Shown: in pieces, positions 1-10,799 of the stretch
Numbering within the stretch: position 1 is the first letter of the stretch
How the letters are laid out: every line of letters begins with the position of its first letter
NCBI RefSeq assembly: GCF_028640845.1
Contig: NC_080543.1
Span: forward strand, 4,150,459 to 4,214,458
Length of the DNA: 64,000 nt
Source of the DNA: Ahaetulla prasina
Lineage: Eukaryota; Chordata; Lepidosauria; Squamata; Colubridae
Direction of reading: 5' to 3'
The notes under the pieces: generated by a model
Database searches by the model: none
The model's input: only the letters and a program-made list of their open reading frames with translations
What the model was told of the DNA's origin: nothing
Made by a program: the position numbers and the translations under genes

Positions 1-333
1 GGGTAAAAATTAAGCTAGGGTGGGGATGGAGGGAGAGGTTGAAGCTACACACAAGGCAACTTAATATCTGTGCAAGGAGTCCTCATTTAATGACCGGAAG
101 CTTAGCAATGGCTCAAAATTACGAGGGATTCCCCCCCTCTCAGAAGGCACTTATGATTTGATTTTGAAGTTACGACGACCGCAGACATTTCCACACGATC
201 ACATCGTGGGGATTTGGCAGCCAGCCTACATTTATGGCTGTTTGCTGCATCCCGCAATAGTCACCCTGATTTTGAAGGGTTTTTTTTTGCTGGTTTCCAG
301 CAATTATTTCCAGTTTCCAGCAAAAAGAGTCAG
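1..333. repeat. Degenerate MITE-like sequence at the left edge
   Basis: No gene is visible. Phrases such as 'tcatttaatgaccg' and 'gaagttacgacgacc' resemble the abundant MITE found at 2325, 7590, 18465 and 39391. I read this as an old diverged copy. Confidence 0.35.
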
Positions 334-700
334 TTTGATCTAGTGGTTAAGGCACCAAGCTAGAAAGTGGGAAATCTTGAGTTCAAGTCCTGCTTTAGGT
401 ATGAAAGTGGCTATGTGATTTTGGGCCAATCACCAGGAGACAGTGAGTTCTAGTCCCGCCTTAGGCATGAAAGCCGGCTGGGTGACTTTGGGCCAATCAC
501 CAGGAGACGGTGAATTCTAGTCCCGCCTTAGGCATGAAAGCCAGCTGGAAGATTTTGCGCCAGTCACTCTCTCTCAGCTCAACCCACCTCACAGGGTTGT
601 TGTGAGGAAAATAGGAGGAGAGAGGTCTGCTAGATAAATTTGCCACCTTGAATTATTTGCAAAAATAACAAAGGGTGGACATAAATAAACAAATAAATAA
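334..700 (+). mobile_element. Sauria-type tRNA-derived SINE
   Basis: The head has a tRNA-like A box (TCTAGTGGTTAAGG) and B box (GAGTTCAAGTCC). These are followed by three partial copies of a ~60-bp body module ('gggccaatcaccaggagac', 'cgccttaggcatgaaagcc') and a tail 'cctcacagggttgttgtgag'. The same element occurs in reverse at 23925, 38265 and 63490. It is a SINE, not a tRNA gene, because there is no cloverleaf beyond the promoter boxes. Confidence 0.8.
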
Positions 701-744
701 ACGAATAAAACAACTGCTGGTTATTTATTTGTTTGTTTATTTAT

Positions 745-759
745 TTATTTATTTATCTT

Positions 760-834
<75 letters not shown>

Positions 835-1236
835 GTCTGCTGGGGATAAGAAATAAATATAAAGACATACATACATACATACATACAGATACCTGCTGGA
901 TATAAGAATAAATAAATAAAACAAAACACGTGCTGGATATAAGAATAAATAAAATAAAATAAAATAAATAAATAAATACACCTGCTGGATATAAGAATAA
1001 ATAAATAAAACAAAACACGTGCTGGATATAAGAATAAATAAAATAAAATAAATAAATAAATACACCTGCTGGATATAAGAATAAATAAATAAAACAAAAC
1101 ACGTGCTGGATATAAGAATAAATAAAATAAAATAAATAAATAAATACACCTGCTGGATATAAGAATAAATAAGTAAAACAAAACACGTGCTGGATATAAG
1201 AATCAATCAATCAATCAATCAATAAAACAAAAAAAC
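745..1236. repeat. TCTA microsatellite followed by a compound A-rich minisatellite
   Basis: A (TCTA)n run covers about 757-834. From about 891 to 1205 a minisatellite alternates two half-units that both begin TGCTGGATATAAGAATAAAT. One half ends in AAACAAAACACG and the other in AAATACACC, giving a compound period of roughly 80 bp. The open frames here are low-complexity and not coding. Confidence 0.9.
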
Positions 1237-1925
1237 AAAACACTTGTGGAAATGGATTCATTTAAGGGCCGCCATATTTGCTTAATGACTGTGGTATTCG
1301 CTTAACGTCCTCTGCAAAAAAAAAAAAAAAAAGGTCCTAAAATCAGGCGTGGTCCTGTGGTGACCCACTTAAGGAAATACAATCCCAAGCTCAGTGACGG
1401 TCGTACGTCGAGGACCCCCTGTAGAAGAAGTCATAAAGAGAGAAACGTTCATGCTAGAAAGCAGAGCCCATCAAAAAAAAGAAAAGAAAAGAAAAACCAA
1501 GCTTGAAGCTTTTGCGTTGAACAATGCAAAACTCGGGGGAATTGTCGCCTGATGCAATGGAGCTGCAAAAAATGACGTTGGTAACTGGGAGGACAATTAT
1601 GGGGATGACTCGGCCAGATGTAAAGCCAAGATTAAAATACAGCGGCTGCTTCTAAAGTGGAAGAAATTTTCTACGTTAAATCACAGGGCTCTTTTCCCTG
1701 GTTGGGGAAGCCAAAAACAAAAAACACCCCATCAAATTTAGAATATTTTTCCAGGCTTGTGTGATTGTAAGTTAGCTATCTCTCTTATTTGGGGGTAGTA
1801 TCAAATCAAATTGTGATTTTAATATACATTTTATCTGCCGTGTATTATTTTATTCCTGAATTTTTAACCGGATATTCCTGGAGGGTTTTTATTTGCTCTG
1901 GTCTCTGGTCTTTGACTGTAATACA
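1237..1925. other. Intergenic/intronic stretch without a recognised gene
   Basis: About 1255-1425 looks like a broken MITE (gcttaatgactg...gaggaccccctgta). The rest, to 1925, shows no exon, family motif or clear repeat that I can name. Confidence 0.4.
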
Positions 1926-1982
1926 CTTGATTTGATTTGATTTGATTTGATTTGATTTGATTTGATTTGATTTGATTTGAAG
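1926..1982. repeat. (TTTGA)n pentanucleotide microsatellite
   Basis: About eleven consecutive copies of TTTGA/TGATT. Confidence 0.95.
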
Positions 1983-2009
1983 CAGTAAAATATCTAGGGC
2001 TATGTTAGA

Positions 2010-2248
2010 AGATCCCCGGAGAAGTCAACCTGGAATTAAGGAGAAAGTTCCTAACAGTTAGAACAATTAACCAGTGGAACAGCTTGCCACCAGAAGTTGT
2101 GGGTGATCTGTGAGTTTTTTAAGAAGAGATTGGACAGCCACTTAACTGGAATGGTATAGGATTTCCTGCCTGAGTGGGGGGTTGGACTAGAAGACCTCCA
2201 AGGTCCCTTCCAGCTCTATTCTGATTGATTGATTGATTGATTGATTAA
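2010..2248 (+). mobile_element. CR1 LINE 3' end
   Basis: This is the typical CR1 terminal region: 'acagttagaacaattaacca', 'ccaccagaagttgtgggtg', 'ttggactagaagacctccaa', 'ggtcccttccagctctattc'. It ends in a (GATT)n tail. It is a 5'-truncated copy. Confidence 0.9.
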
Positions 2249-2324
2249 GTTTAGAAAGTTTTAGTTGCATGTGACACTTGGTGACAGTTGAGGAGTAAGT
2301 TGTGTTTTTTTGAACTACAGGTTC

Positions 2325-2645
2325 AAAAACTTGATTTACAGTAGCTCATTTAATGACCATTCAGAGTTACAACGCCACTGGAAAAAAAGGTGACTTACGA
2401 CCGTTTTTCATACTTACCGTCCCATGGTCACGTGATCAAAATCCAGACCCTTGTCAACTGACTCGTATTTATGACCTTTGCAGCGTCACGGGGAAAAGCC
2501 CGATTCACTTTTCGACCGTGTGATTTACTTAAGAACTGTGGCAAGAGCAGTTGTTGTAAAACAGGGCAAAACTCACCCATGTCTCGCTTAGCAACAGACA
2601 TTTTGGGCTCAGTTGCTGTCATAAGTCGAGGACTACACTTCAAGA
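2325..2645 (-). mobile_element. Non-autonomous DNA transposon (squamate MITE), minus copy
   Basis: This is a reverse copy of the ~440-bp element whose termini read 'gtagtcctcgacttacgacc' and 'gtaagtcgaggactacct'. The core phrases 'ggtcacgtgatcaaaat' and 'tatgacctttgcagcgtc' are present. It has no coding capacity. Confidence 0.75.
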
Positions 2646-3208
2646 GATTCTCACGTTTAATCATTCCCAACGAAAAAGACCGTTTTCAAAGCAGACATCT
2701 CCCCTACTGGGAGAAGCTACAACTGAGAGATCTCCTAGTGGCCTCCCGACCAAATACAAACCCAATTTGACCTCTGCTTAGATTTGCAGAACGATCCCAA
2801 GTATCTCCGTGAAAAAATACATAATCAGAAATCTGGGGAAACCAAATAACCGGATGGAAATATTTCATTCAGGTCACTTGGTTCTACAACTGGCTGGGGG
2901 AATTCTGGGAGTTGAAGTCCACACCTGAAAAGTTTAGTTCTACAGGTAAAGATGGCAGAAACTCGATTTCCCCCCCCCCTTGTTTCTAGGGGGGAAAAAA
3001 TTGTGTTTAGATAGCCAAGAGCCACGCAAGAGTTTGAGCATTCTCTCTGTGTGTGAAATTCTGCTCTGTCCTCGCTCCCTTTCCACTCACAGACTTGTAG
3101 AGTCAAAGGGGGCTCTTGAGGCCATCAAGCCTGACCCCCTGCTCCATGCAGGAATCCCAACGTCTGTTTGCAAGGCCTGCCATCAATACGTAATTCTGCA
3201 TCTCACGT

Positions 3209-3693
3209 TGTTCTGTCTCCTTCCCCACTTCAGACCCACGAGCTGGCCTTCAGCCAGTGGATTCCCGGCTCTTATCAGTCCTGGCAGAGAAATTGCAGCT
3301 GCCTGCCAAAGTTCAAACAAATGACTCAGGTAGCAAGACTTTCAGCTCTTTTTGAAACGGATCAGCTAAACTTTTGCTTCCCGTGGAGTGAGAGCAGTCC
3401 CAAAGCTCCTTATATATCCTTCCTTTTGATGATGCTGCCTCTCTAAACTTCTGAAGCGCAGGTCGATCCAAGCTTGATGATTATTATTATCAGCTGGGTC
3501 TGAAGGCGTAGCCTGGGGAAGGGAGGAATCAGGGGATGACGGCCTCATTACGTCCTCCGACTGGCCTGGTTCTGGCTCCTGGAGCCGGGCCAAAGGCATC
3601 GGTGCTCCCGAGGTAAGCCTTACCGGCCCTTCCCCCTCACTTTCAGAGTCACTTTCGGGCATGGGGCCAGGTTCGGGGGCTGGAGTCACAACA
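3209..3693 (-). mobile_element. Solo LTR (family A), minus orientation
   Basis: The copy runs from TGTTCTGTCTCC to GGAGTCACAACA, the complement of the TG...CA termini seen in the + copies at 7750 and 50695. The flanks CACGT and CACCT are a plausible 5-bp target duplication with one change. The proline/acidic reading frame shared by all copies is present on the minus strand (around 3690-3440). Confidence 0.75.
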
Positions 3694-3974
3694 CACCTAA
3701 TCTCGGAATTGGGAAAGTTCTATTTGTAGGAACATCCCGTTCTTTCACAACTCCTGTTTTTCTCCTAGCTGAAAGTCCTCGGCTTAGTTTCTAATCCGCA
3801 GCTCATCCTTGTCACTGATCTTTGAACCGGGGCAATGTTCGAAACTGGGCGGAACGATAGAGGAGCATTTGGGCTAATCAGACACACACACACAGAGAGA
3901 GAAAAAAAAATAGAAATATTGTTTATTGTATAATTTTGAAAGGCCAACCTCTTAAACCCCTGTTGTGATTTTTA

Positions 3975-4340
3975 TGCCTGTAGAAGAGCATATTTGTAGC
4001 TCAGGTTGAACTGCGGTATCCTTGGTGCTGTCTGAGCTTGGTGGTTTTCTTACAGACGTTTCATAACCCAACTAGGTAACATCATCAGTGCTAGGAGGGA
4101 GTGGGGGTTCCTCTCTGTTTATATACAAGTAGCTTGTTTGAAAAGAGCAAAACTCACTCCCTTCTAGCACTGATGATATTACCTAGTTGGGTCATGAAAC
4201 GTCTGCAAGAAAACCACCAAGCTCAGAGAGCACCAAGGACCCCACAGCACCTCCTCCTCCACTCCCACTCTCTTTTAGCACTGATGATGTTACCTAGTTG
4301 GGTCATGAAACGTCTCGAAGAACACACCTGAGCTATGTGA
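3975..4340. repeat. Fold-back repeat (cactgatgatgttacctagt family)
   Basis: Inverted copies of 'gacgtttcataacccaacta'/'tagttgggtcatgaaacgtc' flank a 'ctagcactgatgat' core. Related copies lie at 22285, 59050 and 60236. It ends in a short (GATT)n run. Confidence 0.7.
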
Positions 4341-4544
4341 TTGATTGATTGATATATATTTTTTTTGCCCAAGTTAGCATTTGTATCTGCCCCGTGTGAC
4401 TAATTTAAGAACTTCAGTGAACCGTTCAACACCTGTGCCAAGAAAGGTTGTAAAACTCACGTGATACATCTCTCGCTTAGCAATATAAATTGGTGAACTT
4501 AAGTCGAGAACTACCTATATAAGTATCCATATGAGCCTGAACCT

Positions 4545-5480
4545 CCTTTTTAAATATAGGGACAGCATTTTCTGGTGATCGGGCATTTGGACAGCCAATT
4601 AAACACGAGCCAGCCATGTGTGGCGCCAGCCAAAAAAGCCAACGCAATCCAAAATTGCATTAATAGGAGGATGCAATCAAGATCAAGGGAGGTCCTAACA
4701 CCACTCTGTAAAGCCCTAGTAAGACCACACCTAGAGTCCTGCATCCAGTTTTGGTCGCCACACTGTAAAAAAGACATTGAGACTCTAGAAAGAGTGCAGA
4801 GAAGAGCAACCAGGATGATGAGGGGACTGGAGGCTAAAACATACGATGATCGGTTGCAGGAACTGGGCCTGGCTGGTCTAGTGAAGAGAAGGACCAGGGG
4901 AGACAGGAGAGCATCTTCCAATATTTGAGGGGCTGCCCCAGAGAGGAGGAAGGGGGTCAAGCTATTTTCCAAGGCACCTGAAGGCCAGACAAGGAACAAT
5001 GGATGGAAACTGACCAAGGAGAGATTCAACCTGGGAATAAGGAGGAATTTCCTGACAGTGAGAACCATCAACCAGTGGAACAGAAGTTGCCTTTGGAAGT
5101 TGTGGGAGCTTCATCCCTGGAAGATTTCAAGAAGAGACCGGAGTGCCATCTGTCAGAAATGGTGCAGGGTCTCCTGCTTGAGCAGGGGGTTGGCTTAAAT
5201 GACCTACGAGGTCCCTTCCAAGTCTGTTAATCTGTTAAATCTAAAATGATGAGGGGACTGGAGGCTAAAATATACGATGAACGGTTGCAGGAACTGGGCC
5301 TGGCTAGTCTAGGGAAGAGAAGGACCAGGGGAGGCAGGATAGCCGTCTTCTGATATTTGAGGGGCTGCAACAGAGAGGAGGGTGGGGTCATCTGCCATCT
5401 GTCAGAAATGGTGTAGGGTCTCCTGCTTGGGTTGGGGGTTGGACTAGATGACCTACAAGGTCCCTTCCAACTCTGTTATT
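4545..5480 (+). mobile_element. CR1 LINE ORF2 C-terminal fragments (two truncated copies)
   Basis: 4575-4928 translates to the CR1 ORF2 C-terminus (motifs AAKKANAIQNCINRR, LVRPHLESCIQFW, LERVQRRATRMMRGLEAK). Frame breaks carry it to about 5230, ending in the CR1 3' tail. A second, internally deleted copy covers about 5236-5480. This is pseudogenic LINE sequence. Confidence 0.9.
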
Positions 5481-5724
5481 TTTATTTTTTGCTTTTCTGT
5501 AAGATGCGTTCCAATCAGAAGAGCACGGAGGCTGTTTCGGGCCCAGCATAATTAAACCATTCATTTTTTTTCCAGTTCAGAGACATAGCAAATTATCCCT
5601 CGGAGAAGATCTTCTGTATTGCTGAATTAGTTCTAGCTCTTCTCTCATTGAACAGGCATGCTCGGATTATTTACGCACGTGAAGACAGAGGCGCCTGTCT
5701 CCCAGTGGATGAATAGGCATATTT

Positions 5725-6106
5725 TAACAGAATAGCACACAGTTGGAAGGGACCTTAGAGGTCTTCTAGTCCAACCCTCTCCTCAAGCAGGAAACCCTAT
5801 ACTGTTGATTTTTTTAAATTATTTATTACATTGATCTCCTGCCTGTCTCATAGAATAATATAAATATAAGGCTGGAAAGACCTTGGAAATCTTCTAGTCC
5901 AACTCCCTGCTTAGGCAGGAAATGTTATACCATCCTGGAGAAATGGTTGTCCAATCTCTTCTTTAAAAGCCTCCAGGAATGGAGCACCCAAAACTTCTGG
6001 TGGCAAGCTGTTCCTCTGGTTAATTGTTCTTACTGTTAGGAAGTTTCTCCTTAGTTTCCGGTTGCTTCTCTCCTTGATGAGTTTCCACCCGTTGCTTCTT
6101 GTGGTG
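5725..6106 (-). mobile_element. CR1 LINE 3' fragments, left part
   Basis: Reverse CR1 tails occur at 5725-5815 and 5870-6106 ('ggaagggaccttagaggtct', 'tagtccaactccctgcttag'). The second copy is interrupted by the LTR at 6113-6877 and resumes at 6884. Confidence 0.85.
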
Positions 6107-6112
6107 CTTCGG

Positions 6113-6877
6113 TGTGGCGTTTCTCGCGGCCAGCGGGCTCGCCACGAAAGGGTCCGGGCAGTCCCCGCGCCGGACGGAGTGAGAACGAAGACACGGAGTC
6201 CAATTCTCCTCGGGGTGAACGAGCCCCGAGCTAGCTCGAGACAACCCTTTTATTAAGATTAGGGGTGGGTTACAGAAGGTAAGCAGGGGAGGTTACATAT
6301 TAGCATATATTCAACATGTGAACACGTGACTGCAAGCACATCCACAAGCCTATGATTTTGGGAGAAAGCTCATGATTCTTGGGAGGAGTTTTGCCATGAG
6401 GTGGCTCTTTGTTCTCTGCTTATTGCCTACGTGGTACAGTTGCATAGCAATCTACACAGGCTACAAGGACATCACTCCCACAGTTACACTATTCATGCTA
6501 CACATAGCAAACAGAAATACATCTTGAAACATCCTGGCTCTGCTTGTTAACAAATCTCATATAATTGTGTGTGGGAGCAACTTCTTTTGAAGCTCTGCGA
6601 AGTGAGCCTTATCGGAGAAGGAATGTTCTGTGGCTATCTCAAAGGTGTTGATATATTTACAGGCAAACATCTTTGCAACCTTGGCATCATATATGATTAA
6701 ATAAATAAATAAATAATCAAACAGATTTCTGCTTACATGATAAAAATTTGCCAGACTTACCTATGCTGATATTTTGCACATAAGCAATTTCTCAAAACTT
6801 GCTCATGCTTATATTTGCACATAAGTAATTTTATAAACAATTTCATAAAGGGGTTCATATGGCGTAACATTCCGACA
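6113..6877 (-). mobile_element. Solo LTR of an endogenous retrovirus-like element (family B)
   Basis: The 765-bp element has TG...CA ends (minus strand TGTCGGAATG...CGCCACA) and sits inside a CR1 copy. The 6-bp duplication CTTCGG is present at 6107-6112 and 6878-6883. On the minus strand an AATAAA polyadenylation signal lies about 135 bp from the 3' end, followed by a GC-rich R/U5-like segment. No gag/pol/env remains. A partial copy of the R/U5 end is at 25131-25300. Confidence 0.8.
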
Positions 6878-6883
6878 CTTCGG

Positions 6884-7265
6884 AGACTAGGTTAGAATAT
6901 AGAATAGAATAACAGAGTTGGAAGGGACCTTGGAGGTCTTCTAGTCCAACCCCCTGCTCAGGCAGAAAACCCTATCCCATTTCAGACAAATAAGTGGAAC
7001 AACTTGCCTGCAGAAGTTGTAAATGCTCCAACACTGGAAATTTTTAAGAAAATGTTGGATAGCCATTTGTCTGAAATGGTGTAGGGCTTCCTGCCTGGGC
7101 AGGGGGTTGGACTAGAAGATCTCCAAGGTCCCTTCCAACTCTGTTGCTGTTGTTGTTGTTGTTATTGTTATTATAATAAATGGTTGTCCAATCTCTTATT
7201 AAAACCCTCCAGCGTTGGAGCACCCACAACTTCTGAAGGCAAGCTGTTCCACTGGTTTTTTCCAG
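6884..7265. mobile_element. CR1 LINE fragments in mixed orientation
   Basis: A minus CR1 tail (6895-6985) is followed by a plus fragment (6990-7145, ending in a GTT/ATT-rich tail) and another minus piece (7180-7262). They are separate truncated insertions or a rearranged copy. Confidence 0.75.
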
Positions 7266-7584
7266 TGTCGTCGTAACTTTGAGCGGTCACTAAACAAACT
7301 GCCGTAAGTCGAGAACCACCTGTAAATAGCAGAAAGGATTCCCTTGTAGGTCACGGGAGAAAATAGCAGCTCGCTGCCACAATGCATCTTCCGAAGTCAA
7401 ATTAGTTGGGATTTGGACGGGGTACCACCAGGGGATCACAAAGTTGTAGGACGAGGAAACTTTTTGGACGCTGATCGGGGCAAATTGGGTTTTGCTTTTT
7501 TTGGCCATGAAAATGATGCACAGACACCAACAAATCTTTAACTTTGAAGCAGAATTTAACTCCAGCTATTCCTGACATTATAGG

Positions 7585-8525
7585 TAGTCCTTAACTTATG
7601 GCCCCAATTGAGCCCAAAATTTCCATTGCTAAGCAAGATAGTTGTTAAGTGAGTTTTGCCCCGGGTTATGACCATTTTTTTTTGCCACGGTTGTTAAGCG
7701 AATCACCACAGTTGTTAACTGAATCATGAGGCCATTAAACAAACCTGGCTGTTGTGTCTGCGCCCCCCGAGCCGGGCCTCCTGCCAGAAAGTGACTTGGA
7801 AAGTGAGGGGGAAGGGCCGCCAGGACTTACCTCGGGAGCACCGGCTTCCCTGGCTCAGCTCCAGGAGCCAGAAACAGGCCAGGTGGAGGAGATAATGAGG
7901 CCTCCGTCCCCTGACTCTTTCCCCCCCCCCAGGACACACCTCCATACCCAGCTGATGGCAATCAGGCCTGGCTGGACCCTAGGTTTCGTAGGCAGGAGAG
8001 GCGGGAACAACAGAAGCAGGGGTGGGGCAGGCTTAGAAAGTGCTGAGTCATGGAGCCACACCCCACAGGATATAAAAGCAGCAAGGGCTGCTGTGCCTCT
8101 TCGTAGCAGGCAAATCAACTGCTTAACTAAGAGTTGAAGTACTGTTTGTTGACTCATCAGCATCAAGGGAGATAACAGAGTCACTTGGCAGACGCTGGCT
8201 ATTCTGCTGCCAGAGCTGATAGTGCCGGCTAATTAAGCCATCGCTCGGACGGAGGCAAAGGGGGACAGAACACTGGCTTCCCCCATGGACTTTGCTTGTC
8301 AGAAGGCTGGCTGGGAAGGTCACAAAAGAGGATCACGTGACCCCAGGACATTGCAACCGTCATAAGTACATGCCAGTTGCCCAGCGTCCGAATTTTGATC
8401 ACGTGACCATGAGGAGGCTGCAACGGTCGTAAGTGTGAAAACAGGTCATCGGTCATTTTTTTCCCCCCAGTTCCGCTGTAACTTCGGTCACTAAAGAAAT
8501 GGTCATAAGTCAAGGACTACCTCGT
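7585..8525 (+). mobile_element. Squamate MITE interrupted by an LTR
   Basis: The MITE begins 'taggtagtccttaacttatg' and ends 'ggtcataagtcaaggactac'. The LTR at 7750-8272 splits it in the phrase 'gtgaatc...ctggcttcccc'. Both halves retain the family core ('gatcacgtgaccatga'). Confidence 0.85.
7750..8272 (+). mobile_element. Solo LTR (family A) with 5-bp target duplication
   Basis: The 523-bp element starts TGTTGTGTCTGC and ends GGGGGACAGAACA. CTGGC is duplicated at 7745-7749 and 8273-8277. A TATA-like box (GGATATAAAAG) lies at about 8068. A reading frame of about 60 codons, rich in Pro, Ser, Glu and Asp, is open from the left terminus, as in the other copies. Confidence 0.9.
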
Positions 8526-8534
8526 CCGAAAGGT

Positions 8535-8760
8535 GCTTTTTCCCCCCCCCAAGAGGCACAGACTGGACTTTCTGGGTTTTTTTCTTTTGAAGATGTTTCA
8601 CTTCTCCTCCCAGAAGCTTCTTCGGCTCTGACTGCATGGTGGGGAATGGAAGGATTGATATTCCTTGCAGGCAGCTGCTCATTTGCATCCTTTTAGTTAG
8701 AGGGTCCTTGAGGCCACTTGGAGGTTCGTCTATGTCCCCAGGATCACCTGAGTAATGCCT
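8535..8760 (+). repeat. Interspersed repeat fragment (gaagatgtttcacttctc family)
   Basis: This is one arm of the fold-back element seen complete at 29590-30118 ('cttttgaagatgtttc', 'agaagcttcttcggctctga'). The other arm appears at about 10180-10345. Confidence 0.7.
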
Positions 8761-8764
8761 TAAA

Positions 8765-9215
8765 TCAGGGGTGAAATGTAAAATTTGTTACTACCGGTTC
8801 TGTGGGCGTGGCTTGATGTGGGCGGGGTGTAATGTGACTGGGTGGGCGTGGCCAGCTTTTTAAAAAATTATTTTTAAAAGCATTTTTTCTACACCTTCTT
8901 CCGCTGAAGAGGTTGTTAAAAAAATGCTTTTAAAAGGCTCCTCTGGCGATCCCAGCTGAGTTGCCTAATCGTCAAGAGGCTTTTCTTTTAAAAGTTTTTT
9001 TTTTTTGGCCTTTAAAAGAAAAAAAAAAACAACCTCTGACGATCAGGCAACTCAGCTGGGATCGCCAGAGGAGCCTTTTAAAAGCATTTTTTCTACAACC
9101 TCTTCCGCCGAAGAGGTTGTAGAAAAAATGCTTTTAAAAGCCTCTGAGGATCAGGCAACTCAGCTGGGATTGCCAGAGGAGCCTTTTAAAAGCATTTTTT
9201 TAAAAAAATTATTTA
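8765..9215. repeat. Accggt-type element with nested palindromes
   Basis: It starts like the 'gttactaccggttctgtggg' element. Sequence of the form 'gaggagccttttaaaagcat' and its complement then occurs several times, making overlapping hairpins around 8930-9070 and 9060-9215. No coding content. Confidence 0.7.
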
Positions 9216-9540
9216 TTATTTGAATTTTTATACCGCCCTATCTCCCAAAGGACTCAGGGCGGTTCACAGCCTTATAAAAACATAAGAATAAATACAAGTT
9301 AAAACAACAGTTAAAAAACTTATTACATTAGGCCGAATTTTAAAACTATCGTTAAAATAATACAAAACCCCATTTAAAACTAACTTTAAAACTAAACTCT
9401 AGGCCAGCCCCGCACAAATAAAGAGGTTTCTGCATTTCTTTGGCCGAAGAGATTTTAAAAGCCTCTGATGATCCCCACGAGGTCAACCACAGCCCTGATG
9501 CGGCCCTGAATGAAATTGAGTTTGACATCCCTGCTCTCAA
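9215..9540 (-). repeat. SINE 3' fragment and unassigned sequence
   Basis: 9220-9300 matches the SINE tail in reverse ('ataccgccctatctcccaaa', 'actcagggcggttcacag'). The remainder, to 9540, is unassigned. Confidence 0.5.
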
Positions 9541-9544
9541 AAGG

Positions 9545-10172
9545 ATGCAAATTTATTTTATTTTTATTTTATTTATTTATTTTGTCACACAGTATATATA
9601 CGCATAAGCATGAAATAATTATACAACATATAAGCATATATACAAGTATGAGTATGTAATAACTATATTAATTGGATATAATGAAAGAAAACAATAGGAC
9701 AGGAACGGTAGGCACGCTTGTGCTCTTATGCACGCCCCTTACAGACCTCTTAGGAATGGGGTGAGGTCAATAGTAGAGAGTTTTTGGTTGAAGCTTTGGG
9801 GATTTTGGGAAGAGACCACAGAGTCAGGTAGTGTATTCCAAGCGTTAACAACTCTGTTACTGAAGTCATATTTTCTGCAATCAAGATTGGAGCGGTTAAC
9901 ATTAAACCTAAATCTATTGTGTGCACATGTATTGTTGCAGTTGAAGCTGAAGTAGTCTTTGACAGGAAGGACGTTGTAATAGATGATTCTATGAGTTAAA
10001 CTCAGGTCATGTCGAAGGCGGCGGAGTTCTAAATTTTCTAAACCCCAGGATTTCAAGTCTGGTGGCATAAGGTATTTTGTTGTGATCAGAGGAGTGGAGA
10101 ACTCTTCTTGTAAAATATTTCTGGACACGCTCAATTGTGTTGATGTCAGAAATGCGGTATGGGTTCCAGACC
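9545..10172 (-). mobile_element. Non-LTR retrotransposon ORF2 C-terminal fragment (CR1/L3-like)
   Basis: The minus frames encode a LINE-type C-terminus: NTIERVQKYFTRRVL, LTHRIIYYNVLPVKDYF, FSNRVVNAWNTLPDSVV. The A/T-rich 3' end is at about 9545. At least one frameshift lies around 10015. It differs from the abundant CR1 family and is a degenerate copy. Confidence 0.8.
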
Positions 10173-10179
10173 AAGCTGC

Positions 10180-10345
10180 CTGCAAGGAATATCAATCCTT
10201 CCATTCCCCACCGTCCAGTCCGAAGCTTCTGGGAGGAGAAGCGAAACGTCTTCAAAAGAAAACACAAGGAAGTCCAGTTGCCTCCTGAAAAAAAGGCACC
10301 TTTGGGATAACCATGACCTGGATGATGGAGAATCTCTACAGACTC
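10180..10345. repeat. Arm of the fold-back repeat
   Basis: Contains 'gcctgcaaggaatatcaatc', 'gaagcttctgggaggagaag' and 'aagtccagttgcctcctga', the complement of the 8535 segment. Confidence 0.7.
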
Positions 10346-10416
10346 AAGGACTACCTTATATCGTGGGGGAGGTTATTCTATTTCCTGTTCTCTTTCTACT
10401 TTTCTGCTCCCTCCAG

Positions 10417-10630
10417 AAATGAATTTCGGCCGTGGACGGACATCAGACCGGTGAGAGCTGTCAAAGCCAAATCCCAATACGAGCCTCCAGACGAGAAAAT
10501 CAGTCACCAGACAAGCTACAGTACCCAGTTCACTGTCGAAGGAGCAAAGCTCGGCCCGCCAGATAACAAATACCTAGAGCGCCGAAGGATACGCACTCTC
10601 TATAAAGAGCCCCTGAAAGAATCTCCAAAG
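10417..10630 (+). CDS. MAP6: MAP6 exon 2 (microtubule-associated protein 6, STOP)
   Basis: This internal coding exon has 71 complete codons after one base that finishes the previous codon. It is bounded by a pyrimidine-rich acceptor (tttctgctccctccag) and the donor AAAG|GTAAGG. It encodes NEFRPWTDIRPVRAVKAK, then TSYSTQF, then ERRRIRTLYKEPLKESPK. This is the MAP6 segment with the Mn-type microtubule-binding motif (mammalian form NEFRAWTDIKP) and the conserved RRRIRSLY block. MAP6 stabilises microtubules against cold and drugs in neurons. Exon 1 is GC-rich and long in other vertebrates. I do not see it here, so it should lie upstream. The reading frame joins exactly to exon 3 at 16964. Confidence 0.93.
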
Positions 10631-10799
10631 GTAAGGATGGGAGCGGGGAGGCCCAGATACCATCACCGACATTCAACCATCCTCAGGAGATCATAGCTTG
10701 TTTTCAGACCCATGTGCAGGAGCTGTTCCTTTGGGCATGCAGCGTCACAGCACACATCCAAAAGGGGCAAGGCAAGCATTGTGACACCGTGAAGTAGTT

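Noticed and set aside
4575..4928. 117-codon frame (and similar ones at 12189, 49918, 55009 and 62898) as genes
   Set aside because: All are CR1 ORF2 C-terminal fragments with shared sequence and 3' tails.
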